Shown one piece after another: positions 26,205 to 33,245 of a DNA stretch of 64,000 nt (position 1 is the first letter of the stretch; each line of letters starts with the position of its first letter). Under the pieces are notes generated by a model that worked only from the letters and a program-made list of their open reading frames with translations, was not told where the DNA came from and did no database searches. The position numbers and the translations under genes are program-made. This DNA comes from Bacteroidales bacterium (GTDB taxonomy: Bacteria; Bacteroidota; Bacteroidia; Bacteroidales; UBA932), in the NCBI GenBank assembly GCA_017445015.1, contig JAFSVL010000080.1, positions 1-64,000 of the forward strand, given 5' to 3'.

Positions 26205-26223
26205 TTATTTTTTCATTGTTTCT
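26205..26223. repeat. Short repeat TTATTTTTTCATTGTTTCT, copy 1
   Basis: It shares ATTTTTTCATTGTTTCT with copies at 31358-31376 and 50463-50481. It sits between two convergent genes, just after the stop of the phosphatase gene. Role unknown. Confidence 0.6.
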
Positions 26224-27221
26224 TATAACCTGTTTTCCCGGATGAACCGGGCGAGCAGGAGGGAGGTCTTATACGCGCCGGTGGAGGTCTGGTGCTGGTT
26301 GGCGTTATAGGTGTTCTCGAAGCAGTCCGGGGTGAAAATGGCGTTGTATGCCGGGTCCTGCAGGTCCAGCCAGGGGCTGTCTCCGACCACCGGGGCGAGG
26401 TGGGCGTGCAGCGCCTCCGGACGGGCGATGTGTTCGTGGTACATCGGAATGGTAAGGAACATCAGCTGAATGCCTTTTTTCTTGCAGAGCGCCCGGATTT
26501 TCCGCACGGAACGGGCGGCATCCCTGCCTACGCCCATCGCCGCCCCGTCTTCCGGCGGACCTTCCCGCCGGTAGCGTTCCAGCACGGGCGCTTCCAGCCC
26601 GCTGGTAAACCGGATGAACCGTCCCAGATACTCCTTGTCCTTATAGACCGGTGCGCCGGGATGCTTTAGATTGTAGGAGACCAGCGCCGGATTGTCGAAG
26701 AGATAACTGTGGTTGCGCAGGGTCTGCGACCAGGCGTAGGGCGCGTTGTCCACTGAAAAGAGCGCGGGGGTGGATTTGAGTTTGAGCCAGGGGTTACGCC
26801 GGTTCTCGAAACTCTGGAACTGGCAGTTCAGATCGACGCCGGTCATACGGCGCTGTCGGTAATCGCGTATCGTATAGGTCTCGACGACCAGCAGTTTCGG
26901 ATGGCACACCGTCAGCGCCTCTTCCAGCATGTAATAGGAATCGGTGATGCGGTTTCCCTGTGAGGCGAGGATGAAACTGCGCCGGCCGAGTTCCTGCGAC
27001 AGCACTTCCGGCAGCAGTCCGGTGTAGGCGTGCGAATTGCCGAGCACCAGGACGTCTATGGCGTTTTTGCGCTGTTTTCCGTATTTGTAAAGATAGTGCC
27101 AGCGCTTTCCCGTATGGTTGTTGCCCTCTTCTTGTGCAAATACGCGGCGTGCATCGAGCAGGGCGACCAGCGCACCCGCCGCCAGGACAATGACCATGAC
27201 TTCCGAAATAAATTTTTTCAT
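26223..27221 (-). CDS. SGNH-like protein, partner of an MBOAT acyltransferase
   Basis: The 332-residue protein has one N-terminal membrane segment (MKKFISEVMVIVLAAGALVAL) and an external domain starting with VLVLGNSHAYTGLLPEVL, which fits the first block of SGNH/AlgJ-like folds, and MYHEHIA later. Such proteins usually transfer acyl groups delivered by a neighbouring MBOAT channel to an exported polysaccharide or glycolipid. The MBOAT gene lies directly upstream on the same strand. The frame could start 13 codons earlier, but that part lies in a hairpin repeat, so ATG 27221 is chosen. Confidence 0.72.
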   Translation of the reverse strand: MKKFISEVMVIVLAAGALVALLDARRVFAQEEGNNHTGKRWHYLYKYGKQRKNAIDVLVLGNSHAYTGLLPEVLSQELGRRSFILASQGNRITDSYYMLEEALTVCHPKLLVVETYTIRDYRQRRMTGVDLNCQFQSFENRRNPWLKLKSTPALFSVDNAPYAWSQTLRNHSYLFDNPALVSYNLKHPGAPVYKDKEYLGRFIRFTSGLEAPVLERYRREGPPEDGAAMGVGRDAARSVRKIRALCKKKGIQLMFLTIPMYHEHIARPEALHAHLAPVVGDSPWLDLQDPAYNAIFTPDCFENTYNANQHQTSTGAYKTSLLLARFIRENRL

Positions 27222-27236
27222 ATCAATCAGGTTCGT

Positions 27237-27315
27237 AAAAATGACCTGCCCTACGGGCACTTGTTGCTACGCAACCCTATCCGGGTAAAGGTGCCCGCAG
27301 GGCAGGTCGTTTTTT
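27237..27315. terminator. Long bidirectional terminator-like hairpin with a repeated core (element E)
   Basis: Arms 27237-27260 and 27291-27315 pair over about 24 bp with one wobble and one mismatch, and the two ends are A-rich and T-rich, so intrinsic termination in both directions is possible. The enclosed 28 nt (27262-27289: GTTGC-TAC-GCAAC then CCC-TATCC-GGG) match 27 of 28 nt with 40620-40647 in reverse complement. It lies between the MBOAT and SGNH-like genes. Confidence 0.75.
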
Positions 27316-27323
27316 AAGGGCAT

Positions 27324-28751
27324 TTAGAATTGGAAATAGAGGAAACGGGAATCATTGCCGATGCCATAGTGTCCGAGCAGGACGAGCAAAAGCAGCGCGA
27401 AGACCGCACAGAGCACCCGTACCGCCGGAGGCTGGCGCAGGAATTTTGCGGCGAGGGCCCCGCCCCTGCGTTCCCACAGCACTTCCTGGAGCGCGAGCAG
27501 CAGCACGAGCGCGCAGGCGAAAATCAGTTCCGTACGGCCCAGGCCATAAGCCGGGAGCCCGGAAAAACCGTCAAAACCAATCGCGGAAAACATCTTCATC
27601 GCGGCGGGGAAGTCCGGGGCCCGGAACAGGATCAGGGACAGCGCCCAGAGTCCGGAAACCAGGGTGATTTTCAGGGGCCGGAAGCCGTTTATGCGGCTCA
27701 TCGGACGGTCCAGCGTTACCATAAACAAGGCGCAGAGGAAGCCCCAGGCGACAAAAGTCCAGGAGGCGCCATGCCAGAGGCCGCTGAGCAGGAATACGAT
27801 AAATACGTTGCAGACCCGGCGTGCCGCGCCTTTGCGGTTGCCGCCCAGCGGGATATACACATAGTCTCCGAACCAGGAGGAAAGGGAGATGTGCCAGCGC
27901 TTCCAGAATTCCTTGAAGGAAGTGGACAGGTACGGCCGGCGGAAGTTGACCATCAGTTCCATCCCGAAGAGTTTGGCCGAACCGCGGGCGATTTCGGAAT
28001 AGGCGTAGAAATCGGCATAAAGCTGAACGGCGAAAAGCAGCACCGCCAGCAGGGCCGGGACCCCCGCGAGGCCGTCCACGCCCTTCCAGGCGGCATCGAC
28101 ATAGACGGCGACCCGGTCCGCCAGCAGCAGTTTGAGCGAAAGCCCCCAGAGAATCAGGCACAGGCCTTCGACGGCTTTGCCATAGTCGAATCCGCGCCGG
28201 GTGTCAAACTGGGGGAGCAGCCTCTCCGCCCGCTCGATGGGGCCTGCGACGAGTTGCGGGAAGAAACTGACGAAGGCAAAAAAGCGCAACGGGTTACGCG
28301 AGGGCCGGGTGCGGCCGCGATAGACATCGATGGTATAGCCGAGGGCCTGGAAAGTATAGAAACTGATGCCGACGGGAAGGATAATGTGCAGCGCGGGCGG
28401 CGTCCCTTTCCAGCCCAGCAGGGACAGCAGTGCGACGAAACTGTCCACGAAGAAGCCGGCGTATTTGAAATAGGCGAGTATGCCCAGGTTCACGGCGATA
28501 TTGAGCGCCGCCCAGCGTTTGCGGGCGGCGCCTTCGCTGCCGTCGATGCGCAGGGCGGTCAGATAACTGGACAGGGAAGTAAAGGCAATCAGCAGCGCGA
28601 AGCGCCAGTCCCAGGCGCCGTAAAAGGCATAACTGGCAACCAGCAGCACGAGATTCTGCCATTCCCCGCGCCGGCTTTTCATGAGCGGAAGCCAGTACAG
28701 GATGAAAACCAGCGGCAGGAACAGTGCGTAGGAAAATGAATTGAACAGCAT
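27324..28751 (-). CDS. MBOAT family O-acyltransferase (AlgI-like)
   Basis: The 475-residue membrane protein begins MLFNSFSYALFLPLVFILYW, the standard AlgI-like opening. It has about 11 membrane segments, the conserved FFPQLVAGPIERAERLLPQ, and the catalytic His in LLSGLWHGASWTFVAWG. It moves acyl groups across the inner membrane for O-acylation of a surface polymer. The gene just downstream on the minus strand encodes an SGNH-like partner, as in alginate or cell-wall acetylation pairs. The target polymer is unknown. Confidence 0.92.
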   Translation of the reverse strand: MLFNSFSYALFLPLVFILYWLPLMKSRRGEWQNLVLLVASYAFYGAWDWRFALLIAFTSLSSYLTALRIDGSEGAARKRWAALNIAVNLGILAYFKYAGFFVDSFVALLSLLGWKGTPPALHIILPVGISFYTFQALGYTIDVYRGRTRPSRNPLRFFAFVSFFPQLVAGPIERAERLLPQFDTRRGFDYGKAVEGLCLILWGLSLKLLLADRVAVYVDAAWKGVDGLAGVPALLAVLLFAVQLYADFYAYSEIARGSAKLFGMELMVNFRRPYLSTSFKEFWKRWHISLSSWFGDYVYIPLGGNRKGAARRVCNVFIVFLLSGLWHGASWTFVAWGFLCALFMVTLDRPMSRINGFRPLKITLVSGLWALSLILFRAPDFPAAMKMFSAIGFDGFSGLPAYGLGRTELIFACALVLLLALQEVLWERRGGALAAKFLRQPPAVRVLCAVFALLLLVLLGHYGIGNDSRFLYFQF

Positions 28752-28757
28752 AAATCT

Positions 28758-29426
28758 TTACCTGGCAAACAAGTCCTCCATGCAAACTTGCGATTGAACG
28801 ATGCCGCTATGGGCATTCTGCCTGACTCCGTAGGTTGTAATCATTACCAATTGCAGGGCTTTTTTGGACTGGGTGGCTTCACGAAACACCTCCACCTTTT
28901 TTCTCAGTTTTTCCTTGTGGTCCTTATCTATGACGAACTCCCCTGCCGAGAACTTGATTTCACAAATGTTTGTCGTTCTGTCCCGCCGGTCAATTTTTTT
29001 TGAGGCAGGCACATCTATAATTTTCAGATAGCCACTTTGCATTACCGAACAGGGCCTCGTACAAATGGTCAAACTCATCCCATAGCGGACCTTTGCTTTT
29101 AAAAAAATAGTGTCAATGTTTGTTAAATATGAAAGTTCGTTGTCCAGGAGTTTCAAATAATAGGGAATGCCTCCCATGGTCATATAACATTCCACAATGT
29201 CATTACGGCTCCAGTGGATACCCCTGGATATCAGGTATTTCTCTGTTTCCTGCAGCGTAAATGGCATCAGGTCATTTTGCTGGGCGCCATATTCCAAAAG
29301 TGCGAGATAGAAGTTCTTGAGTTGGATCTTCTTGGGTTTCTTGTACAATCCTGTGACCTTGAAGTCACGATATCGTTGTAGTTGTCGAATTTCGTATTTG
29401 CGTCCGATAAACAGGTTCTTGTCCAT
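28758..29426 (-). pseudogene. Broken AAA ATPase gene (internal deletion and frameshifts)
   Basis: The frame encodes an N-terminal scrap (MDKNLFIGRKYEIRQLQRYR) that should be followed by a Walker A loop, but the P-loop and Walker B region are missing. After the PFTLQETEKYL and MTMGGIPYYLKLL segments, the family sequence continues in another frame (SKGPLWDEFDHLYEALFGNAK, partly), then returns to the first frame for the C-terminal nuclease-like part (TTNICEIKFSAGEF, LVMITTYGV, MEDLF). So at least one deletion and two frameshifts separate it from an intact ATPase of roughly 450-500 residues. Non-functional. Confidence 0.82.
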
Positions 29427-29467
29427 TCAAAATAGTTTCTTGGAGAATAAAGATAGAACATTAATTT

Positions 29468-29489
29468 GATTTTTTGATATTTTAGTGCG
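29468..29489 (+). repeat. AT-rich direct repeat, left copy (flanks SIMPL gene)
   Basis: The 22-nt sequence starting GATTTTTTGATATTTTAGTG resembles 30319-30342, which starts GATTTTTTTTGATCTTTTGG. Both end TGCG and have the same orientation on either side of the SIMPL gene. Confidence 0.45.
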
Positions 29490-29598
29490 GAAAGTTGATG
29501 TTTTTTTTTCGTACTTAAAAATAGGCAACCAAATCACGGGATGGTTTCAGGCGGGCGATATTACATTCGGTCCGCTTGCATTATCGGCCCTGTTTTGG

Positions 29599-29606
29599 TA
29601 ATTTTG
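29599..29606 (+). promoter_or_regulatory. -7 box of the SIMPL gene
   Basis: TAATTTTG fits TAnnTTTG and ends 6 nt before ATG 29613. This argues for that ATG rather than the upstream in-frame start at 29541. Confidence 0.55.
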
Positions 29607-29612
29607 TGCTGT

Positions 29613-30311
29613 ATGGAAAAAAGCAGAGTTTGGGCTGCCGCGGCGATAGCTGCGGGGCTGGTGTTCCTGGGGCTGATGATACCCCGGGCGGCGAGAATCA
29701 ACCGCTCATACGAGCGCTTCGTGAGCGTAAAGGGCCTGTGCGAGAGGGAGGTGATGGCAGACAAGGCCATCTGGCCCATCCAGTACAAGGTGGCGGGCAA
29801 CGACCTCGCGACAGTATATGCCGAGCTTGAGGCAAAGAACGCGCTGGTGAAAAAGTTTCTGAAGGAAGGCGGCGTGCAGGACGGGGAAATCTCCGTGTCG
29901 GCCCCCACCCTCTCCGACAAACTGGCCCAGGAATACGGGTCCAACGACAGGGCTTTCCGCTACGTGGCAAAGGAGGTTATGACAGTCTGCTCGGCCGACG
30001 TGGAAAAGGTGCTGGCGCTGATGTCTAGGCAGGGAACCTTGGTGCGCAGCGGCATCGCGCCGGATAACGAATATGGCAGCCAGCCTGAATTCCTGTTCGA
30101 GGGGCTCAACTCGCTGAAGCCGGAAATGATAGAGGAGGCGACGCGCAATGCCCGCGAAGCGGCGCAGAAGTTCGCCGCCGACTCCCGCAGCAGGCTTGGC
30201 AAGTTGCGCCAGGCCGCGCAGGGCAGCTTCTCGATAGAGCCGCGCGATTCCAACACCCCGTACATAAAGCACGTGAGGGTGGTCACATCCGTGACGTACT
30301 ATCTCGACTGA
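29613..30311 (+). CDS. SIMPL-domain (DUF541, YggE-like) membrane-anchored protein
   Basis: The 232-residue protein has one N-terminal membrane segment (MEKSRVWAAAAIAAGLVFLG). The SIMPL fold follows: FVSVKGLCEREVMADKAIWPI opens it, and EATRNAREAAQKFAADSRSRLGKL is the long helix typical of the family. YggE-type proteins are linked to oxidative-stress tolerance in E. coli, but their biochemistry is unclear. It is the only apparently intact gene inside a decayed zone, with pseudogenes on both sides and similar AT-rich repeats flanking it. Confidence 0.8.
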   Translation: MEKSRVWAAAAIAAGLVFLGLMIPRAARINRSYERFVSVKGLCEREVMADKAIWPIQYKVAGNDLATVYAELEAKNALVKKFLKEGGVQDGEISVSAPTLSDKLAQEYGSNDRAFRYVAKEVMTVCSADVEKVLALMSRQGTLVRSGIAPDNEYGSQPEFLFEGLNSLKPEMIEEATRNAREAAQKFAADSRSRLGKLRQAAQGSFSIEPRDSNTPYIKHVRVVTSVTYYLD

Positions 30312-30318
30312 GCAATCT

Positions 30319-30342
30319 GATTTTTTTTGATCTTTTGGTGCG
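30319..30342 (+). repeat. AT-rich direct repeat, right copy (flanks SIMPL gene)
   Basis: About 20 of 24 positions match the sequence at 29468-29489. It abuts the IS transposase remnant and may be part of an old insertion-sequence end. Confidence 0.45.
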
Positions 30343-30820
30343 TTAAAAATCACTTGTATCTTGTGGTGCACAGGGTTGGCTTAGTAAGCCAGCTGTGTGA
30401 GTATCATGATCATACGGCGCGGGCTTCGAAAGTTGATTGTTCCTGCTAGAAAGGTATTGCGAAGACCTCGGACGCGGGAGACTTATCAATGAGTCTTTGA
30501 TGACCATCAGTCCGAAGTTCCGACCCCAATAGGTCGTGTCCAGCTGAATGACGACATGCTTCTCCTTCGCGATTTTCTGTACATACCGCATGCCCTCCAA
30601 ATCTCTGGCGATAGTACGGCTGGAGACTTTGTATTTATCTGCAAACTGTTCGAGCGTCTGTTTGCCCTCAATGTAATCCGTAATTACCTGAGCCCTATCC
30701 CTGCGATTATCCCCGTCGAAACGACGTCCGCAGTCCTTGTATTTATACCGCTGGACACGGCCTCTCAGGCCATTGTGGACCACGTTTGTGGACCCACAGA
30801 AAAAGCATTTTTTTAAGCAT
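30343..30820 (-). pseudogene. Remnant of a zinc-ribbon IS256-type transposase gene (frameshifted, truncated)
   Basis: One frame encodes CFFCGSTNVVHNG, then YKDCGRRFDG (two CxxC-type zinc knuckles) and SSRTIARDLEGMRYVQKIA, then the start of the catalytic domain QLDTTYWGRNFGLMVIKDS. From near 30485 downward the sequence is unrelated. The natural ATG at 30818-30820 is out of frame with this body because of a run of seven A (minus strand); six would restore the frame. A TATCTTTG -7 box lies at 30837-30844 (minus). It cannot make an active transposase. Confidence 0.8.
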
Positions 30821-30892
30821 ATCAGTATGAATGCTGCAAAGATATGAAATTCAGATTATTACAACGATTTCATCACCCGAAATGTCTAATAA

Positions 30893-31285
30893 CCCCAGAG
30901 TTATTATGGAGCGGTTGACGACAAGACCGTACTGGACCCGGAGGACGATGTCGCCCATGTGAAACTTGGCGGCAAGTGGCGTATGCCCACCGATGAGGAG
31001 TGGCAGGAGCTGGAAGCCGGGTGCTCGTGGACGGGGATTGTCCAAAATGACGTTGTAGGCGTAAGGGTAACCGCAAAGAACGGCAACGGCATATTCCTCC
31101 CCGCCGCCGGCTACCGGGAAGATACCCATGCCGGCAATGTGGAGTCCAAGGGCTACTACTGGTCTTCATCCCTCTATCCCCCTGGCCCGGATTGCGCGAT
31201 GAGCATATCCTTCGAGAGGAACGGTCACTCCAGGTTCGACGGCGCCCGTTACTTCGGGCACCCGGTCCGTCCCGTTGCAGAATAA
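30893..31285 (+). pseudogene. Truncated FISUMP/DUF1566-like surface-protein gene (C-terminal fragment)
   Basis: The open frame starts directly after a TAA and has no proper start, yet it encodes the end of a fibrobacter-succinogenes-major-paralogous-type domain: KTVLDPEDDVAHVKLGGKWRMP, FLPAAGYRED, GYYWSSSLYP and the closing GHPVRPVAE. The N-terminal half with the signal peptide is missing. A GTG at 30959 could give a 108-residue product, but without a signal it would be stranded in the cytoplasm. It is read as a fragment left beside the IS remnant. Confidence 0.75.
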
Positions 31286-31357
31286 CTGACCTTACCGGCA
31301 TCGGCAGGGACTTCGCGATCCATAAAATAAGTACTTTTGAAAAATGGCCTGCGCAGG

Positions 31358-31376
31358 TAATTTTTTCATTGTTTCT
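31358..31376. repeat. Short repeat TAATTTTTTCATTGTTTCT, copy 2
   Basis: Identical over its full 19 nt to 50463-50481, and identical over the last 17 nt to 26205-26223. Confidence 0.6.
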
Positions 31377-31383
31377 AAAAGGC

Positions 31384-31452
31384 CCTGCCTTCGTACAAAA
31401 TCGTAAAATTTGTTCGGCGACAGGGACCCGGGGGGCCTGCCTTCGTACAAAA
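31384..31452 (+). repeat. Tandem-spaced direct repeat CCTGCCTTCGTACAAAA (two copies)
   Basis: The 17-nt word occurs at 31384-31400 and 31436-31452, followed by similar tails (tcgtaaaat and agcctaaaat). The unit length is 52 nt. A third partial word GGGGCCTGCC stands at 31491-31500. Confidence 0.6.
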
Positions 31453-31549
31453 AGCCTAAAATCTAACGCAGAGCGGGACCTTTGGCCTTTGGGGCCTGCC
31501 CGGCAAACGGCAAGGTCCGGCAATCTGGTCAAAAACCCGTAATTTCTTC

Positions 31550-31580
31550 GGGGTTGCGGGACCTGAGGTCCGGCAACCCC
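31550..31580. terminator. Strong hairpin with T-rich tail
   Basis: GGGGTTGC (31550-31557) pairs with GCAACCCC (31573-31580), and inside it GGACC-TGA-GGTCC. The plus-strand side is followed by TTTGTTTT. It could terminate plus-strand transcription. Confidence 0.45.
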
Positions 31581-31735
31581 TTTGTTTTGGGCCAAAAAAG
31601 GACCGGTTGCCGTCCCTGATGGGTATGGGCACTGCCTGTCCGGCCAGTATCATCAGCAAGTTATGATGAAGCACATCGCGACTAACGCTGCTTCTAACTC
31701 GCCATCATGTTTAAGGGGGTAGCAAAGTCTATTTG

Positions 31736-31820
31736 TGCCTCGGATGAGACTCGAACTCACACGGACATTACTGCCCAAGGGATTTTAAGTCCCTCGTGTC
31801 TACCATTCCACCACCAAGGC
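31736..31820 (-). tRNA. tRNA-Leu (anticodon TAA)
   Basis: The minus strand reads as an 85-nt cloverleaf: acceptor GCCTTGG / CCGAGGC with discriminator A, anticodon loop CTTAAAA with TAA, a long variable arm (class II, as expected for Leu), and the T-loop GAGTTCGAGTCTC. CCA is not encoded. The -7 box TATCTTTG lies 6 nt before the tRNA start. Confidence 0.93.
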
Positions 31821-31826
31821 ATGACG

Positions 31827-31854
31827 CAAAGATAACAATTAATTCATATCTTTG
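31827..31854. promoter_or_regulatory. Back-to-back divergent -7 boxes (tRNA-Leu / aminopeptidase P)
   Basis: CAAAGATA (31827-31834, minus-strand TATCTTTG) and TATCTTTG (31847-31854, plus) form a perfect 8-bp inverted repeat with 12 nt between. The minus box serves tRNA-Leu, the plus box the aminopeptidase gene whose ATG is 6 nt away. Each promoter's -33 region falls on the other's -7 box. Confidence 0.75.
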
Positions 31855-31860
31855 TATGCT

Positions 31861-33243
31861 ATGTTTGGAAAGGAAGTCTATGAAGAGCGCCGCAGGGCGC
31901 TCCGGGAACGTCTCGCGGGGCAGACGGGCATCGTCCTGTTCCTGGGGAATGCGGAGTCTCCCGCGCAGTATCGGGACAATTGCTATAAATGGCGCCAGGA
32001 CAGCAACTGGCTGTATTTTTTCGGCATCGACGAGCCGCGCTTCGCGGCCATCCTGGATATTGACAACGGGGCGGAGACCGTCTATGCCGATGACTTCACC
32101 CTCGACGATATCGTCTGGATGGGGCCGATGCCCTCCGTGCAGTCGCTCGCTCAGAAGGCGGGCGCAGAGGCCAGCGCACCCTATGCGAAACTCTTCGACG
32201 CCGTCCGGGAAGCGCAGGCAAAGGGCCGCTGCGTGCATACGGTGCCGCCTTCGCGCTATTACAACGAAATGCTGCTCCGGCGCATGGGTATAGACGGGGC
32301 TTCCGAGCCGTTGATACGGGCAATCGTATCGCTGCGCCTTGTGAAGGAGCCGCGCGAAATCGCGCTGATCGATGCCGCCTGCGAACTCGGATACGAGATG
32401 CATACCATCGCGCGGAAAGGCATCCGTATCGGCGTAAAGGAGCAGGAAATCGTGGGGGCGATGGAGGCGGTGACGCTCGCAAAGGGCTGGGGCGTGTCCT
32501 TCCCGACCATCCTGACCCAGCATGGCGAAATCTTTCATTGCCACTCGCACGAGGCGCCGGTGGAGGAGGGGAAACTGATGGTCATTGACGCGGGTGCCGA
32601 GGCCTCGAGCCATTATGCGTCAGATTTTACGCGCACCTATCCTACGGGCGGACGCTATACGCCGCGGCAGCGGGATATCTATAGCATCGTCTATGAGTGC
32701 AATGAGTATGCGTTCTCTCTGACGGCGCCGGGCGTGGCGTACCGCGACGTGCACATCGCCGTGGCGCAGCGGATGCTTTCGGGCCTGAAGGACCTCGGGC
32801 TGGTCAGCGGAGACCCGGCGGAAATGGCCGCACAGGGTGTCGCAGGCCTGTTTATGCCGCACGGCCTCGGGCACAATATGGGGCTGGACGTACACGATAT
32901 GGAAGACTTGGGCGAGGACCTGGTGGGGTATGACGACGACCAGACGCGCTCTCCGCTTCCGGGGTTGCATTCGCTGCGGATGGCCCGCCGTCTGGTCCCC
33001 GGACATGTGATAACGGACGAGCCGGGGATCTATTTCATCCCGGCGCTGATTGCCGCCTGGAAAAAGGAAAAACGCGACGGCGGCCGCGTGAATTACGCAA
33101 AACTGGAAAAGGAATATCTCGATTTCGGCGGAATCCGTGTGGAGGATGACGTGCTGGTGACGGCGGACGGGGCCCGGAGGCTGGGTCCGCGCCGCCTGCC
33201 CGCATCGCCGGATGAAGTGGAAGAAGCCATGAAAAACGATTGA
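31861..33243 (+). CDS. Aminopeptidase P family (M24B) Xaa-Pro peptidase
   Basis: The 460-residue enzyme has a creatinase-like N-terminal domain (FGIDEPRFAAILDIDNGAETV) and a pita-bread catalytic domain with all metal ligands: VIDAGAE, SDFTRTYP, MPHGLGHNMGLDVHD, ITDEPGIYF and GGIRVEDDVLV. It removes N-terminal residues before proline, in the cytoplasm (no signal). The start is ATG 31861, 6 nt after the -7 box; a TTG three codons upstream overlaps that box and is rejected. fabG follows 2 nt after the stop. Confidence 0.93.
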   Translation: MFGKEVYEERRRALRERLAGQTGIVLFLGNAESPAQYRDNCYKWRQDSNWLYFFGIDEPRFAAILDIDNGAETVYADDFTLDDIVWMGPMPSVQSLAQKAGAEASAPYAKLFDAVREAQAKGRCVHTVPPSRYYNEMLLRRMGIDGASEPLIRAIVSLRLVKEPREIALIDAACELGYEMHTIARKGIRIGVKEQEIVGAMEAVTLAKGWGVSFPTILTQHGEIFHCHSHEAPVEEGKLMVIDAGAEASSHYASDFTRTYPTGGRYTPRQRDIYSIVYECNEYAFSLTAPGVAYRDVHIAVAQRMLSGLKDLGLVSGDPAEMAAQGVAGLFMPHGLGHNMGLDVHDMEDLGEDLVGYDDDQTRSPLPGLHSLRMARRLVPGHVITDEPGIYFIPALIAAWKKEKRDGGRVNYAKLEKEYLDFGGIRVEDDVLVTADGARRLGPRRLPASPDEVEEAMKND

Positions 33244-33245
33244 GT

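Larger units (their letters stand above)
31286..31735. other. Non-coding, repeat-bearing stretch between the FISUMP fragment and tRNA-Leu
   Basis: These 450 nt hold no convincing gene. A minus-strand open frame at 31456-31674 has no family-like sequence. What can be seen is one copy of the short TTTTTTCATTGTTTCT repeat, a 17-nt direct repeat 52 nt apart, a strong hairpin at 31550-31580, and scattered GGCCTGCC-type words. It looks like eroded DNA. Confidence 0.5.

Noticed and set aside
30808..30814. Programmed frameshift in the transposase A-run
   Set aside because: The catalytic domain is also truncated, so simple decay explains the shift.
31456..31674. 72-codon minus-strand ORF before tRNA-Leu
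   Set aside because: No recognisable protein features; it lies across a hairpin and repeat words in eroded DNA.
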